Shown one piece after another: positions 34,048 to 42,411 of a stretch of 64,000 nucleotides of DNA. Both the position numbers and the translations under genes were made by a program. This DNA comes from Effusibacillus dendaii (GTDB lineage: Bacteria > Bacillota > Bacilli > Tumebacillales > Effusibacillaceae), in contig NZ_AP023366.1 in NCBI RefSeq assembly GCF_015097055.1, positions 596,501 to 660,500 on the forward strand. Direction: 5' to 3'. How positions within the stretch are numbered: the stretch's first letter is position 1; each line of letters begins with the position of its first letter. The notes beneath the pieces are model-generated. The model was given only the letters and a program-made list of their open reading frames with translations, was not told the origin of the DNA and did no database searches.

Positions 34048-35271
34048 ATGCTAAGGAGTGGGACAATGATATCATTGCACGAACTAAAGGCAGAAGGCAA
34101 GAGCATTCGTGAGATTGCAAGAATTTCCGGTCACTCACGAAACACCGTTCGGCGGTACCTGAGGTCAGACGGCATCCCCGAAGCGAAACCTCGTCCGTCA
34201 CGACCTTCCAAACTCGATCCATTTAAGCCACAGTTGCAGGATCTCATAAGACAAGGAATTTTTAACTGTGAAGTACTTCTGAGATTGTTGCAAGATCAAG
34301 GGTATCAAGGTGGACGTACCATCCTCAAAAACTATGTGAAGGACTTTCGTCCTCCACGACAGGCCCCGGCGATCCAAAGATATGAAACAAAGCCTGGCGA
34401 GCATGCACAAGTGGATTGGGGGATCTGCGAATACATAGATCTCGACGGTCACGTACGAAAAGTTCCGGTGTTTGTGATGGTTCTGGGTTATTCCCGAGCG
34501 ATGTATGTCGAGTTTACCAAGCGCTGCGATATCCACAGTTTTCTTCGATGCCTCATCCATGCCTTTAAATATTTTGGAGGTATCCCCAAGATTATGCTGA
34601 CTGACCAGATGAAGACGGTCATTCTCGGCATGGAGGATGACCGGAAACCACGGTGGCACCCATTGTTTGCGGATTTTGCAGCTGCCATTGGGTTAATTCC
34701 TAAAGTCTGTCGTGTCAGACGTCCTCAGACCAAGGGCAAGGTCGAGCGTGGGATCCGATTTGTGAAGGAAAACTTCATTCCCGGACGACGGTTTGTTGAC
34801 TTAGGGGATTTAAACCAGCAAGCCATTCACTGGTGTGACGAGAAAAACCAACGGATTCATGGAACCACGGGAGAACGCCCGTGTGACCGCCTGCTACAAG
34901 AGGGATTACAACCCCTTCCTGACAAGGAACGATGGATGAAGTACCTGCAAGAACCCCGCCGTGTCAGCCGGGATGGTTTTGTCAGTTATGATGGGGTTCG
35001 TTATGGAGTTCCTTGGCGCTACAGCGGCCGAGACGTTACCGTACGAGAAATTCATGGTAGGGTTGAGATCTTGCTGGATGGAAGCCCAATTGCAATCCAC
35101 GAAAAGGTCCACCGCTCAAGAGCCGTTGTTCCCTTACCCGGTCAATATACGGGATTGGTGGCAGCAAGTGGACATGCTCATCCACGCCCCCAAGCCAGAC
35201 AAATTCCGTCCTATGATGTCGAAGTGCGTTCTCTCGACTACTATGAACAGTTGGCGGAGGTGGGAGTATGA
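34048..35271 (+). CDS. istA: IS21 transposase IstA
   Basis: 407 residues. An N-terminal helix-turn-helix (SIREIARISGHSRNTVRRYL) is followed by the DDE integrase core: the aspartate in HAQVDWGICEY, the LTDQMKT aspartate, and the glutamate in QTKGKVERGIRFVKENF. IstA cuts and joins the element ends. Start is ATG 34048 after GGGAGAG; ATG 34066 after AAGGAG is an alternative. The stop overlaps the istB start (ATGA). Confidence 0.95.
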   Translation: MLRSGTMISLHELKAEGKSIREIARISGHSRNTVRRYLRSDGIPEAKPRPSRPSKLDPFKPQLQDLIRQGIFNCEVLLRLLQDQGYQGGRTILKNYVKDFRPPRQAPAIQRYETKPGEHAQVDWGICEYIDLDGHVRKVPVFVMVLGYSRAMYVEFTKRCDIHSFLRCLIHAFKYFGGIPKIMLTDQMKTVILGMEDDRKPRWHPLFADFAAAIGLIPKVCRVRRPQTKGKVERGIRFVKENFIPGRRFVDLGDLNQQAIHWCDEKNQRIHGTTGERPCDRLLQEGLQPLPDKERWMKYLQEPRRVSRDGFVSYDGVRYGVPWRYSGRDVTVREIHGRVEILLDGSPIAIHEKVHRSRAVVPLPGQYTGLVAASGHAHPRPQARQIPSYDVEVRSLDYYEQLAEVGV

Positions 35272-36041
35272 TCGAGCTGGAACAGGCGCGAATGAGACTT
35301 GAAGAACTAGGACTTGGGCAAGCAGCCCTTCTTCTGGATGCACAGTTGGAGGCTGCCAGCCACAGCCAAAGCACCTACTTGTCATTTCTAAACAGCTTGC
35401 TGGATGCAGAGTTATTTGAAAGGCAACGACGGAACCTCGAAGTCCGTACGAAACTCGCTCATTTACCTTACCGCAAAACACTTGAAGAGTTTGATTGTGC
35501 TTTCCAGCCGAGTATTGATGAACGCCTGATCCGAGAGCTGGCCACCATGACATTTGTAAACCGAAATGAGAATGTGTTGTTCTTAGGTCCACCGGGTGTA
35601 GGGAAAAGTCACTTGTCAGTTGCGTTGGCTGTGGAAGTCATACGCCTTGGCGTATCTGTTTATTTTGTAAGCTTGGCGTACATGATGGAAGATTTACGAA
35701 AGGCCTACGAAGAAAACCGCTTAGAGAAACGGTTACGAGTGTATGTACGGCCCAAGATCCTTGTAGTGGATGAAGTAGGCTATCTACCTTTGGACCCTGT
35801 AGCTGCGAATCTCTTTTTCCAGGTGGTGAGTGCACGTTATGAGCGAGGAAGTATCTTGATGACGAGCAATAAAAGCTTTGGAGAATGGGGAGAACTTGTT
35901 GGGGACTCGGTGTTGGCAACGGCGATTCTCGACCGTCTCCTCCACCACTCCCATGTCATTAACATCCGTGGAAACAGCTACCGCTTGCGAGAAAAGATGA
36001 GAACAGGTGTATACGGCACACCAAACCAAGGAACAAATTAA
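35268..36041 (+). CDS. istB: IS21 helper ATPase IstB
   Basis: 257 residues, DnaC-like AAA+ ATPase. Walker A is GPPGVGKSH, Walker B ILVVDEVGYLPL, and sensor 1 is the SNKSFGEW region typical of IstB. IstB regulates target selection and stimulates IstA. Translation is coupled to istA by a 4-bp overlap. Confidence 0.95.
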   Translation: MIELEQARMRLEELGLGQAALLLDAQLEAASHSQSTYLSFLNSLLDAELFERQRRNLEVRTKLAHLPYRKTLEEFDCAFQPSIDERLIRELATMTFVNRNENVLFLGPPGVGKSHLSVALAVEVIRLGVSVYFVSLAYMMEDLRKAYEENRLEKRLRVYVRPKILVVDEVGYLPLDPVAANLFFQVVSARYERGSILMTSNKSFGEWGELVGDSVLATAILDRLLHHSHVINIRGNSYRLREKMRTGVYGTPNQGTN

Positions 36042-36102
36042 ACGCCGGGCTGGGTCAATTCTAAACCGGCTAAGATGGGTCATTTATATTCCGGCCTTGA
36101 CA

Positions 36103-36414
36103 GTAGAGATCGGGGATTGTTCTGGTCTCTTCTTTATTTCTCTAAGGCAGAGTATCCGCAAAGTCGTACTTTCTCCCTGACCTGACATTCCTAATAAGGC
36201 AATCGTGATGGAATCAGCGACAATCGATGTCGTAATATTTGAAAATAAGTACCATTCAGTTGCCTTAGGGTGTTTCTTGGCAATACAGTTCATGCCAAGA
36301 AAAATATCAAAGCGCTTCACCTTCCCATACTTATAAAATTCACAGTAATCACAAATACATATTCTAACCCAAAAGGGGAAACTACTTGGTATGAATTGAA
36401 AGGAGTTGGAATGG
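36103..36414. other. Decayed interval after IS21
   Basis: About 310 bp. A minus-strand frame (36084-36320) reads KKHPKATEWYLFSNITTSIV and on, but overlaps the IS end and has no recognisable family, so it is probably a gene fragment. The right part leads into the DUF1259 gene, with AAAGGAG before its start. Confidence 0.4.
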
Positions 36415-36876
36415 ATGAAGAAAATTTCTATTATTTTGGCTTTGTGTATTGGATTGTCCTCAGGTGTTGGGTTGGCGAATGCCTAGGCATCGGCAAAAAA
36501 TGCTTGTCAATATCTTCAGACGGTATTTCATGTAACTGTCAAAGATGAAAATGGGATTTGCAAAATTGAAATTCCACGGAAATTATCTGTCACTCATAAA
36601 GGGATGAAATTATCTCCTGAAATGATGGAACTTGCTTTTATGGCAAACTTTGAAAAGGTCGGTAATCAAACAATAGTCATGGGGGAATTCGCGTTACTTG
36701 AGGACGAAGTAAATCCAGTCATATCCGAATTACGTAAAGGAAAAATTGAGGTTTCAACTTTGCACAACCATATGCTCGGCGAAAATCCGCGCATCCATTA
36801 TGTCCATTTTCAAGGAACCGGAAAATTGGATCAACTCGCACAAACAGTCGAAACGGCAATTAAGACAACAAAATAA
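36415..36876 (+). pseudogene. DUF1259 (LppY/LpqO-like) secreted protein with in-frame stop
   Basis: An ATG nine bases after AAAGGAG begins a signal peptide (MKKISIILALCIGLSSGVGL, then ANA). TAG at 36484 follows immediately, and the same frame stays open for 130 more codons. The downstream part matches one DUF1259 unit: KIEIPRKLSVTHKGMKLSPE, then the diagnostic LEDEVNPVISELRKGKIE, LHNHMLGENPR and HYVHFQGTG. Repairing one codon gives about 153 residues, a single-domain form. A shorter restart at the ATG at 36604 would lack export. Confidence 0.82.
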
Positions 36877-36969
36877 TAAAATAATCTTTAGTCCGATGGT
36901 TTTGTTTCAGAACTGGTTTCCTCTGGTGGACGCAACTTGTTAAAAAAGCCCAAAAAGAGAAATGGTATT

Positions 36970-37790
36970 GAAAATTTGCAAGACAGCACCGCCTATAAAA
37001 GGGAAAATCACACTAACCTGATCCATCAGATAGCCGGCAGTAGCCTGACTTACTGCCCCCGTTCCTTGCGAAGGCAACTGGGAAAGCGATGAAACACTGC
37101 CGCGTCCTCGGGTTTGATGACTGCCATAATATAAGACTGGCGGAGTGAATTGGCGAATCGAGATAGTAACGCGCGCAATATGTACAATACACCCATGGCC
37201 CAGAACGTAGGGACAATCGCCATGGCTCCCATGGCAATAAACTGCAATGTCCGACTAATGACAATGGCCCGAACCAGGCCAATACGACGTGAAATATGAA
37301 CTGCACCCATAATGGAAAACATCGAAACGATGTTAGCGATCAAATACAGGGTTCCTATCGTTCCTGCGCTTACTCCAAAATGATGATAAAACCAATAGGT
37401 GAGAAACGGACCGCCGCTCCAGTGCCGCGTCCAATAGCTCCCAATATCGCAAAAATGAAATCAGAACAATATTGTCGGAGAATGCAAAACCAACGCTCGC
37501 CAAAGCTGTTACAAGCGGGACACCTATTAAAAATGGTTTGCGACCGACACGGTCAGATAAAATACCGATTACTCCTTGTAAAAATCGCGATACCCATAGA
37601 AATGAACGCGAACAGCAGACCCAGCTCTGTTGCAGAAAAGTGGATCAAACTCAGATAGATAGGCGCAATGGTACCCGCTAGGGCACGGGCTGTACTCATT
37701 TTCAATCGTGCTGTTATCATGAGCCGCATATCCCGTGGCATCCATTGTGGCCAAACAGTAATAGCATCCTCCGTTTCATCGTACACCCTC
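36970..37790 (-). pseudogene. MFS transporter remnant
   Basis: Two or three frames on the minus strand make up a major-facilitator protein. The N-terminal part (about 37560-37750) reads TARALAGTIAPIYLSLIHFS. The middle contains a GVIGILSDRVGRKP-like loop in another frame (about 37510-37570), and the C-terminal part (37100-37343) reads LIANIVSMFSIMGAVHISRR followed by several membrane segments. Frameshifts near 37570 and 37440 and a truncated end make it non-functional. It lies directly downstream of chrA on the same strand. The substrate is unknown. Confidence 0.7.
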
Positions 37791-37829
37791 CGCCAATTTC
37801 AGTTTTTGCCTCGAGGCTAGATGGAACTT

Positions 37830-39065
37830 TTAAGTTAGCGCAGCAATGATAGCCCCGCCAAAAGCGGAGAAAACGACGACTACCCATGGCGGCAGTTTCC
37901 ACAGCATGAGTAACCCGAAAGCGGCAATCGCCAAACCAAAGTCAATTGGAGAATTAATCGCTTTCGTCCATACTGGGTTATAAAGGGCGGCCAGCAGGAT
38001 ACCCACTACGGCAGCGTTTATGCCGCTTAATGCAGACTGAAAGCCTGGATGGCTCCGTACCGAATCCCAGAACGGCAGGGCGCCTGCAATTAGCAGGAAA
38101 GACGGCAAAAAGATAGCGACTAAAGCAATCACCGCCCCTGATAAACCATTCATTGCCCCGCCAAGATAGGCTGCGAACGTAAACAGGGGTCCCGGTACCG
38201 CTTGGGCGGCGCCGTAGCCGGCAAGAAATTGCGTGTCTGTCAGCCAACCAGTAGGAACGACTTCCGCTTGGAGCATCGGCAGGACGACATGCCCGCCACC
38301 AAATACGAGGGAACCGACGCGAAAGAAACTATCAAACATGGCCAAAACATGGGATGCGTTCATTTGCCGTAAAAGCGGAAGGCCGGCCAATAATCCCAAA
38401 AAAAGAACCCACGAAACGATCGCCGTTCTTCTGCTAATGGGAAAGTGTAGACGTGGCGAATCAGGCACCTTGCCCTTCGGGAAAAAGAGCCATCCGAATA
38501 TACCGGCTGCAGCAATGAGTGCAACCTGCCCAAAGGCGGTGGGCCAAACAAGCGTAATGATCGCGGTAATGATGGCAATGCTGGCTCGATTTCGATCAGG
38601 CGTCAAGGTGCGCGACATCCCCCACACCGCTTGGGCTACAATCGCGACGGCGACAATCATTAGCCCATGCAGCCAACCCGCATTCGTTACGTCAAATCCT
38701 TGAAGGACAAGGGCAAAAATCATCAGGGCGATCGCGGAAGGCAGCGTGAACCCGATCCAAGAGGCAATCCCGCCCAGCAATCCCCCGCGCATCATCCCGA
38801 TGGCAATTCCCACCTGGCTGCTGGCTGGGCCGGGAAGAAACTGACAAAGGGCGACTAAATCGGCGTAGCTTTTTTCATCCAACCATTTCCGTCGGTTGAC
38901 ATACTCCTCGCGAAAGTAGCCCAAATGGGCAATGGGCCCTCCGAAAGAGGTTAGACCCAATCGAGTGGCTACACCCAAAATTTGAAACCAAGATCCTTTG
39001 GTGCTGCTGTTATGGCTACCGATTGAGGACAGGTTCTGATTTTGTTTGACTTCTTGATCACTCAT
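37830..39065 (-). CDS. chrA: Chromate efflux transporter, ChrA/CHR family (long form)
   Basis: 411 residues from the ATG at 39065, eleven bases after GGGAGGG. Two homologous halves are present, as in long-chain CHR proteins: half one with FGGPIAHLGYFREEYVNRRK and LCQFLPGPASSQVGIAIG; half two with FGGGHVVLPMLQAEVV and GAAQAVPGPLFTFAAYLGG. About ten membrane segments are expected. ChrA pumps chromate out. It follows a PadR repressor gene by 33 bp in the same direction, a common chromate-responsive arrangement. Confidence 0.93.
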   Translation of the reverse strand: MSDQEVKQNQNLSSIGSHNSSTKGSWFQILGVATRLGLTSFGGPIAHLGYFREEYVNRRKWLDEKSYADLVALCQFLPGPASSQVGIAIGMMRGGLLGGIASWIGFTLPSAIALMIFALVLQGFDVTNAGWLHGLMIVAVAIVAQAVWGMSRTLTPDRNRASIAIITAIITLVWPTAFGQVALIAAAGIFGWLFFPKGKVPDSPRLHFPISRRTAIVSWVLFLGLLAGLPLLRQMNASHVLAMFDSFFRVGSLVFGGGHVVLPMLQAEVVPTGWLTDTQFLAGYGAAQAVPGPLFTFAAYLGGAMNGLSGAVIALVAIFLPSFLLIAGALPFWDSVRSHPGFQSALSGINAAVVGILLAALYNPVWTKAINSPIDFGLAIAAFGLLMLWKLPPWVVVVFSAFGGAIIAALT

Positions 39066-39098
39066 TAGAAGCAAATCCCTCCCGTATGTAGTATGAAC

Positions 39099-39395
39099 TT
39101 ACAATACTTCGCGCACGAGTTCTTTCATTTTCTCGCGGGCTTCTTTTAACGCAACCCGTCCCTGATCCGTGATAACATAATATTTGCGGATTTTCCCATG
39201 GACTAGCCTTTCCTCCTTATGAAGATAACCGCTTTTCTCCATGGAATGGAGGGTGGGGTAAATCGTTCCCGGGCTAATCTCATACCCATGATGCGCCAGT
39301 TCTTCAATCAAAAAGGCGCCGTAAATTGGCTCTTTGCTGGCATGATGAAGGATATGGATTTTAATAAAGCCAAGAAAAAAGTCTCGAATCATCAT
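39099..39395 (-). CDS. PadR family transcriptional regulator
   Basis: 98 residues from ATG 39395 behind GGGAG. The winged helix is clear: LHHASKEPIYGAFLIEEL, then YEISPGTIYPTLHSMEKSGY and the wing KYYVITDQGRVAL. It heads the padR-chrA operon and probably represses it. Confidence 0.9.
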   Translation of the reverse strand: MMIRDFFLGFIKIHILHHASKEPIYGAFLIEELAHHGYEISPGTIYPTLHSMEKSGYLHKEERLVHGKIRKYYVITDQGRVALKEAREKMKELVREVL

Positions 39396-39521
39396 GATAT
39401 CATCTCCCGTTATCATATTCTGATTTTAAACGAATCAATCTCTCATTTCAATGCTTTCAATAGAAAGAATTCCATATACATGTCAATGAATTTTGGAAAA
39501 AGATTTGAAGGGAGAATTACC

Positions 39522-39961
39522 ATGGAACAACGTCATAAATCGTATCAGGCTATACTTGAACGGATGTTGATCGGGGCAGCCTCTGATGCAGATTCGATGG
39601 TATCGGAAGGCAAGGCCAATGTTGTCATTGATTTAAGGGCGGAGGCGGCGGATGTTCGGTTAATGATCCACGTTTAGCCTGTATTCACATGCCAATGGTT
39701 GATGCCAAGGAGGGACAGGAGGAAATCCTCCAAAAAGCGATAAACGAGGCGGTTCGTAACTACCAATCCGGGAAAATCGTGGCTTTTCATTGAGAGGGAG
39801 GCAAAAGCCGCGCTGGCAGCGTGGCCATCGGAATTTTATTAGCTTTAGGCATAGTGAATACGATAGAGGACGCAGAAAGCTTCATACAGCGTATTCGGGC
39901 TGAAATAAATGTTCATCCCTTATTAAAAGAGGATTTACGGAGAATGTTCCCAGGTTCTTAA
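39522..39961 (+). pseudogene. Dual-specificity/tyrosine phosphatase-like gene with TGA at the catalytic cysteine
   Basis: An ATG behind AAGGGAGA begins MEQRHKSYQAILERMLIGAA and runs to VVIDLRAEAADV. A frameshift near 39655 moves to a second frame, DPRLACIHMPMVDAKEGQEE, leading to the P-loop AFH-(TGA)-EGGKSRAGSVAIG. This is the HCx5R phosphatase signature with TGA (39791-39793) in place of the cysteine codon; the frame continues open to the TAA at 39961. With a frameshift plus a stop, the simplest reading is a dead gene of about 145 residues. No selenocysteine machinery is visible. Confidence 0.75.
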
Positions 39962-40007
39962 CTTGGGGGAATAGAAGAAGAAGGAAATCCTATAGATTCA
40001 ATAATCC

Positions 40008-40036
40008 GGGTGGCTGGTTGCCGCCTTATTTTTTTA
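40008..40036 (+). terminator. Terminator-like hairpin after the phosphatase remnant
   Basis: GGTGGC pairs with GCCGCC (one wobble) around TGGTT, followed by a run of seven Ts. Confidence 0.55.
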
Positions 40037-40137
40037 TGATTGGAATTCGTCTGCTTTGACATCGTTTTGACATACGACCGAGTTATTCTTTACTCACCAG
40101 TAAAAAATAATAACATACAGGAAAGGTCGGGTGTCCT

Positions 40138-40656
40138 ATGACGGATTGGATTCATCAGCACCGGCGAAATATGCAGTGGGGCATTCTTATCGGCGGATTT
40201 GCCTTTGTGGTTGGTGCCATTTATTACGGCTATTGGGTAGGACAATGGAATATTAGCAGCATTGTTTGGAAAGGGGCGCTGCAATATTTATCGAAACCAG
40301 CTGAATTCGGCATTTATTTGTTATTGGGCACGTTATTTCTGCGATGGGGATTTAAGCGAAGTGACCATTTTAAAGCGTTGACCAAACCATTGATGCCTTT
40401 TTTAAGAGCGATTCATATTCCTCTCGCGTTGGTCGTCTTTGCATCGTCCACGTTACACGGATTATTGTTTTTGCGCTATCAGTGGAAGAATGATTTTCAT
40501 TCGTGGACGGGCATTATCGCCCTTGGACTGATGGCAGGGGTCGGGGCGATGGGATCTATTACTTTTAAAATGAAGAAACCGCTTCTAAGAAAGATCCATC
40601 TTCGTTTGGCGGTTGCAACGTTCATTCTTATTCTGGTTCATATTGCGACGGCATAG
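40138..40656 (+). CDS. Four-helix membrane protein, cytochrome b-like histidine pattern
   Basis: 172 residues with four hydrophobic segments (about 14-34, 48-66, 92-112 and 122-160). Histidines occur inside or at the ends of helices (AIHIPL, STLHGLLF, KIHLRL, LVHIAT), as in ferric-reductase/cytochrome b561-like heme proteins. I do not recognise a specific family. The ATG is preceded by GGAAAGG. A heme-binding redox role is inference. Confidence 0.55.
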   Translation: MTDWIHQHRRNMQWGILIGGFAFVVGAIYYGYWVGQWNISSIVWKGALQYLSKPAEFGIYLLLGTLFLRWGFKRSDHFKALTKPLMPFLRAIHIPLALVVFASSTLHGLLFLRYQWKNDFHSWTGIIALGLMAGVGAMGSITFKMKKPLLRKIHLRLAVATFILILVHIATA

Positions 40657-40680
40657 TCCGGATAAAAGCAGGTGAAATCA

Positions 40681-40755
40681 ATGGAAAATCTTATTTTTTC
40701 CCAATATCGCATACTAATCGTGGATGATGAACCGCTTGTCAGAGGGATAACATGA
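40681..40755 (+). pseudogene. Response regulator receiver stub
   Basis: An ATG behind AGCAGGTG begins a frame with YRILIVDDEPLVRGI, the phosphate-acceptor start of CheY-like receiver domains, but stops after 24 residues. The rest of the gene is deleted; the next frame starts within its last codons. Confidence 0.7.
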
Positions 40756-41045
40756 GTCGGCAAGATATTCGCAAAAGAGTTTGCAAATGTGCTGGGCAGT
40801 TGTTTGCGGAGAAGGGGTATGTCAGTCCGGTAGACTTGCTGGTCAAAATGAATACAATCCTGGTGTCGCTAAGGGAGTTTGCCAAGTCCATGGAGTTGAA
40901 GCCGTCTGTTACGGTCTATATGTCGTGGGGAAAGGTTCCGAAGCAAAGATTGCGCTTCTCCAAATACGGCAGCCCCCACGTGGAAGAAATGTACGCAACA
41001 CATTATGCTCGGCCAAATAAGGCACGTAAAACAGGAAATGGATGA
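40752..41045 (+). CDS. Small conserved basic protein, probably internally deleted
   Basis: 97 residues. It reads RKRVCKCAGQLFAEKGYVSP and later LKPSVTVYMSWGKVPKQRL and RFSKYGSPHVEEMYATHY, like a small family of about 110-residue Bacillales proteins of unknown role. The middle part expected between the two conserved blocks looks shortened. Its start overlaps the truncated response-regulator stub, so the present 5' region is not native. Expression is doubtful. Confidence 0.45.
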   Translation: MSRQDIRKRVCKCAGQLFAEKGYVSPVDLLVKMNTILVSLREFAKSMELKPSVTVYMSWGKVPKQRLRFSKYGSPHVEEMYATHYARPNKARKTGNG

Positions 41046-41089
41046 TGAAACGTAATGTGCGGCCATAAGCCGGGCAGGCGTATTGAGAA

Positions 41090-41398
41090 TCATCGTTTAT
41101 AAAATTTTATTCCAACTCTATCAATATGTTCTTTTAATTCCTTATGATTCAAAGAATTATAGTCTATTACATCCACCGTATAAGGGATGGGCAATTCCTC
41201 ATTAATATAGGATTGTAATGTCAGAGCCAGACTCGCTGAACATTCTTTTCCCTTAATTGCTAAATCAATGTCGCTTCCTTTTTTGTAATTGCCTTTTGCT
41301 CTGCTGCCGAAGAGGATCACTTCTTCCACTTGAGTATAATGAATAAAAGTATCCAATAATAACTGAAACGATTTATCTGATATACCAAATTGATTCAT
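41090..41398 (-). CDS. MNT-type nucleotidyltransferase antitoxin (MntA-like)
   Basis: 102 residues with the minimal nucleotidyltransferase motif GSRAKGNYKKGSDIDLAIKG (G-S-x10-D-x-D) and a third acidic strand TVDVIDY. In HEPN/MNT (type VII) toxin-antitoxin pairs this enzyme neutralises the HEPN RNase by adding AMP units. Its ATG overlaps the HEPN stop by four bases (ATGA), so the two are made together. Confidence 0.88.
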   Translation of the reverse strand: MNQFGISDKSFQLLLDTFIHYTQVEEVILFGSRAKGNYKKGSDIDLAIKGKECSASLALTLQSYINEELPIPYTVDVIDYNSLNHKELKEHIDRVGIKFYKR

Positions 41399-41793
41399 TG
41401 TTCTGCTCCCAGCTTCAACAAGACTTGTCTCAAAGCGGCATAGTAATGATCAGCAATTAAACTATAAGCGAGTTCTGCCAAGGCTTCATCGTAAGTGTGT
41501 GCCATGAGATTTCTCTTTTGCAGCATATCCAGCCATAGTTCACCATCTTCTATTATTTCATATTTAAATGCTTCCTTGATGGTGTCTCTGGGGAATTTTA
41601 CCGAAACCCCTTTTTCTTCCAGGTAATTTTTGGTCGTCTTCCATGCCAACTCGAAGGTAAACTGGTAAATCTGAATGACTCCGGCTTTTTCTAACTTGGA
41701 AAGTTCCGTTTTAGCCAGGGCCTCTTCTAAATTTTTGAACGCTTTTTCAAAGTTATGAAAGCGTTGTTTCCATCTTGTATCGGCGCTCATCAT
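41395..41793 (-). CDS. HEPN-domain toxin partner (HI0074/nucleotidyltransferase substrate-binding family)
   Basis: 132 residues from the ATG at 41793 after GTGAGG; the longer frame is unsupported. The helical bundle reads YQFTFELAWKTTKNYLEEKG and ends with the HEPN RNase motif R-N-L-M-A-H (Rx4H) near residue 100, followed by TYDEALA. The pair with the MNT gene is a candidate toxin-antitoxin/anti-phage module in the island. Confidence 0.85.
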   Translation of the reverse strand: MMSADTRWKQRFHNFEKAFKNLEEALAKTELSKLEKAGVIQIYQFTFELAWKTTKNYLEEKGVSVKFPRDTIKEAFKYEIIEDGELWLDMLQKRNLMAHTYDEALAELAYSLIADHYYAALRQVLLKLGAEQ

Positions 41794-42067
41794 TCGTACC
41801 TCACTTTTTTCCGTATGTTTTTGGAAAAAATTGATCAGTGACAACAGTTCAATTATACCACAAAACCAAACTTACTAACCGGTTTGTCCCTCCTTGATCG
41901 GGAGTTGGTCCTGCTTTTGGTCAAGTCAAACCGAAACGGATTGATTATCCTCGTAAATGGGAAGGTTGCAGTTTCTCAAGCTATTCACGGTACAACTACT
42001 GTCAAATTACGTACGAGGCTATAATATAGTTGTGTTTAACAGGTATAACTACAAGGGAGGGGATTAT

Positions 42068-42322
42068 ATGAAGGACGAAGATGTGCATCTAAAGCAACAC
42101 ATAAAAGAATTGACGCTCCTGCTTCTTTATCTTAATTCATGGATGGAAAAGGAATGGGGCTTCGAATATCGACGCAGTTGGAAAGGATATGATTTCGGCG
42201 CGTTGAACGAATTAGCTGAAGAAGGGGTGATCACGGACAGTCGTCGTTCTAAATCAGTCGGCATCACAGAAGCGGGTGAGAAAAAAGCTAAGGAATTAAT
42301 GAAAAAATATTTAATGGAATGA
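42068..42322 (+). CDS. DUF6429 family protein
   Basis: 84 residues from an ATG behind AGGGAGGGG; the upstream extension is not coding. It reads IKELTLLLLYLNSWMEKEWG, then RRSWKGYDFGALNELAEEG and KSVGITEAGEKKAKELM, as in DUF6429. The end resembles a winged-helix tail (SVGITEAGEKKA), so a DNA-binding role is conceivable. A TATAAT lies at 42020. Confidence 0.75.
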   Translation: MKDEDVHLKQHIKELTLLLLYLNSWMEKEWGFEYRRSWKGYDFGALNELAEEGVITDSRRSKSVGITEAGEKKAKELMKKYLME

Positions 42323-42411
42323 TTACATGCTGATGTTACATAAAAACCATGGTGGATAAATTCTCGACTTAGGGCTGAGAAAGGAAGGATGGCGGAAGGA
42401 AGTGCAAAAGC

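Larger units (their letters stand above)
33937..36102. mobile_element. IS21 family insertion sequence, apparently intact
   Basis: Ends are imperfect inverted repeats starting TGTTAACGCCGGACTATAA at the left and TGTCAAGGCCGGAATATAA at the right (complement). Each end has an internal second TTGACCCA-type repeat, as usual for IS21. A five-base duplication, GTAGA, flanks the element (33932-33936 and 36103-36107). It carries istA and istB. It inserted directly beside the attR site. Confidence 0.93.

Noticed and set aside
36084..36320. 78-codon minus-strand frame next to IS21
   Set aside because: It starts inside spacer sequence and ends within the IS21 terminal repeat; no family is recognised, so it is treated as decayed DNA.
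39791..39793. Selenocysteine insertion at the TGA in the phosphatase loop
   Set aside because: A second, independent frameshift breaks the same gene, and no Sec machinery or clear SECIS stem is visible; a pseudogene is simpler. Kept only as a finding to verify.
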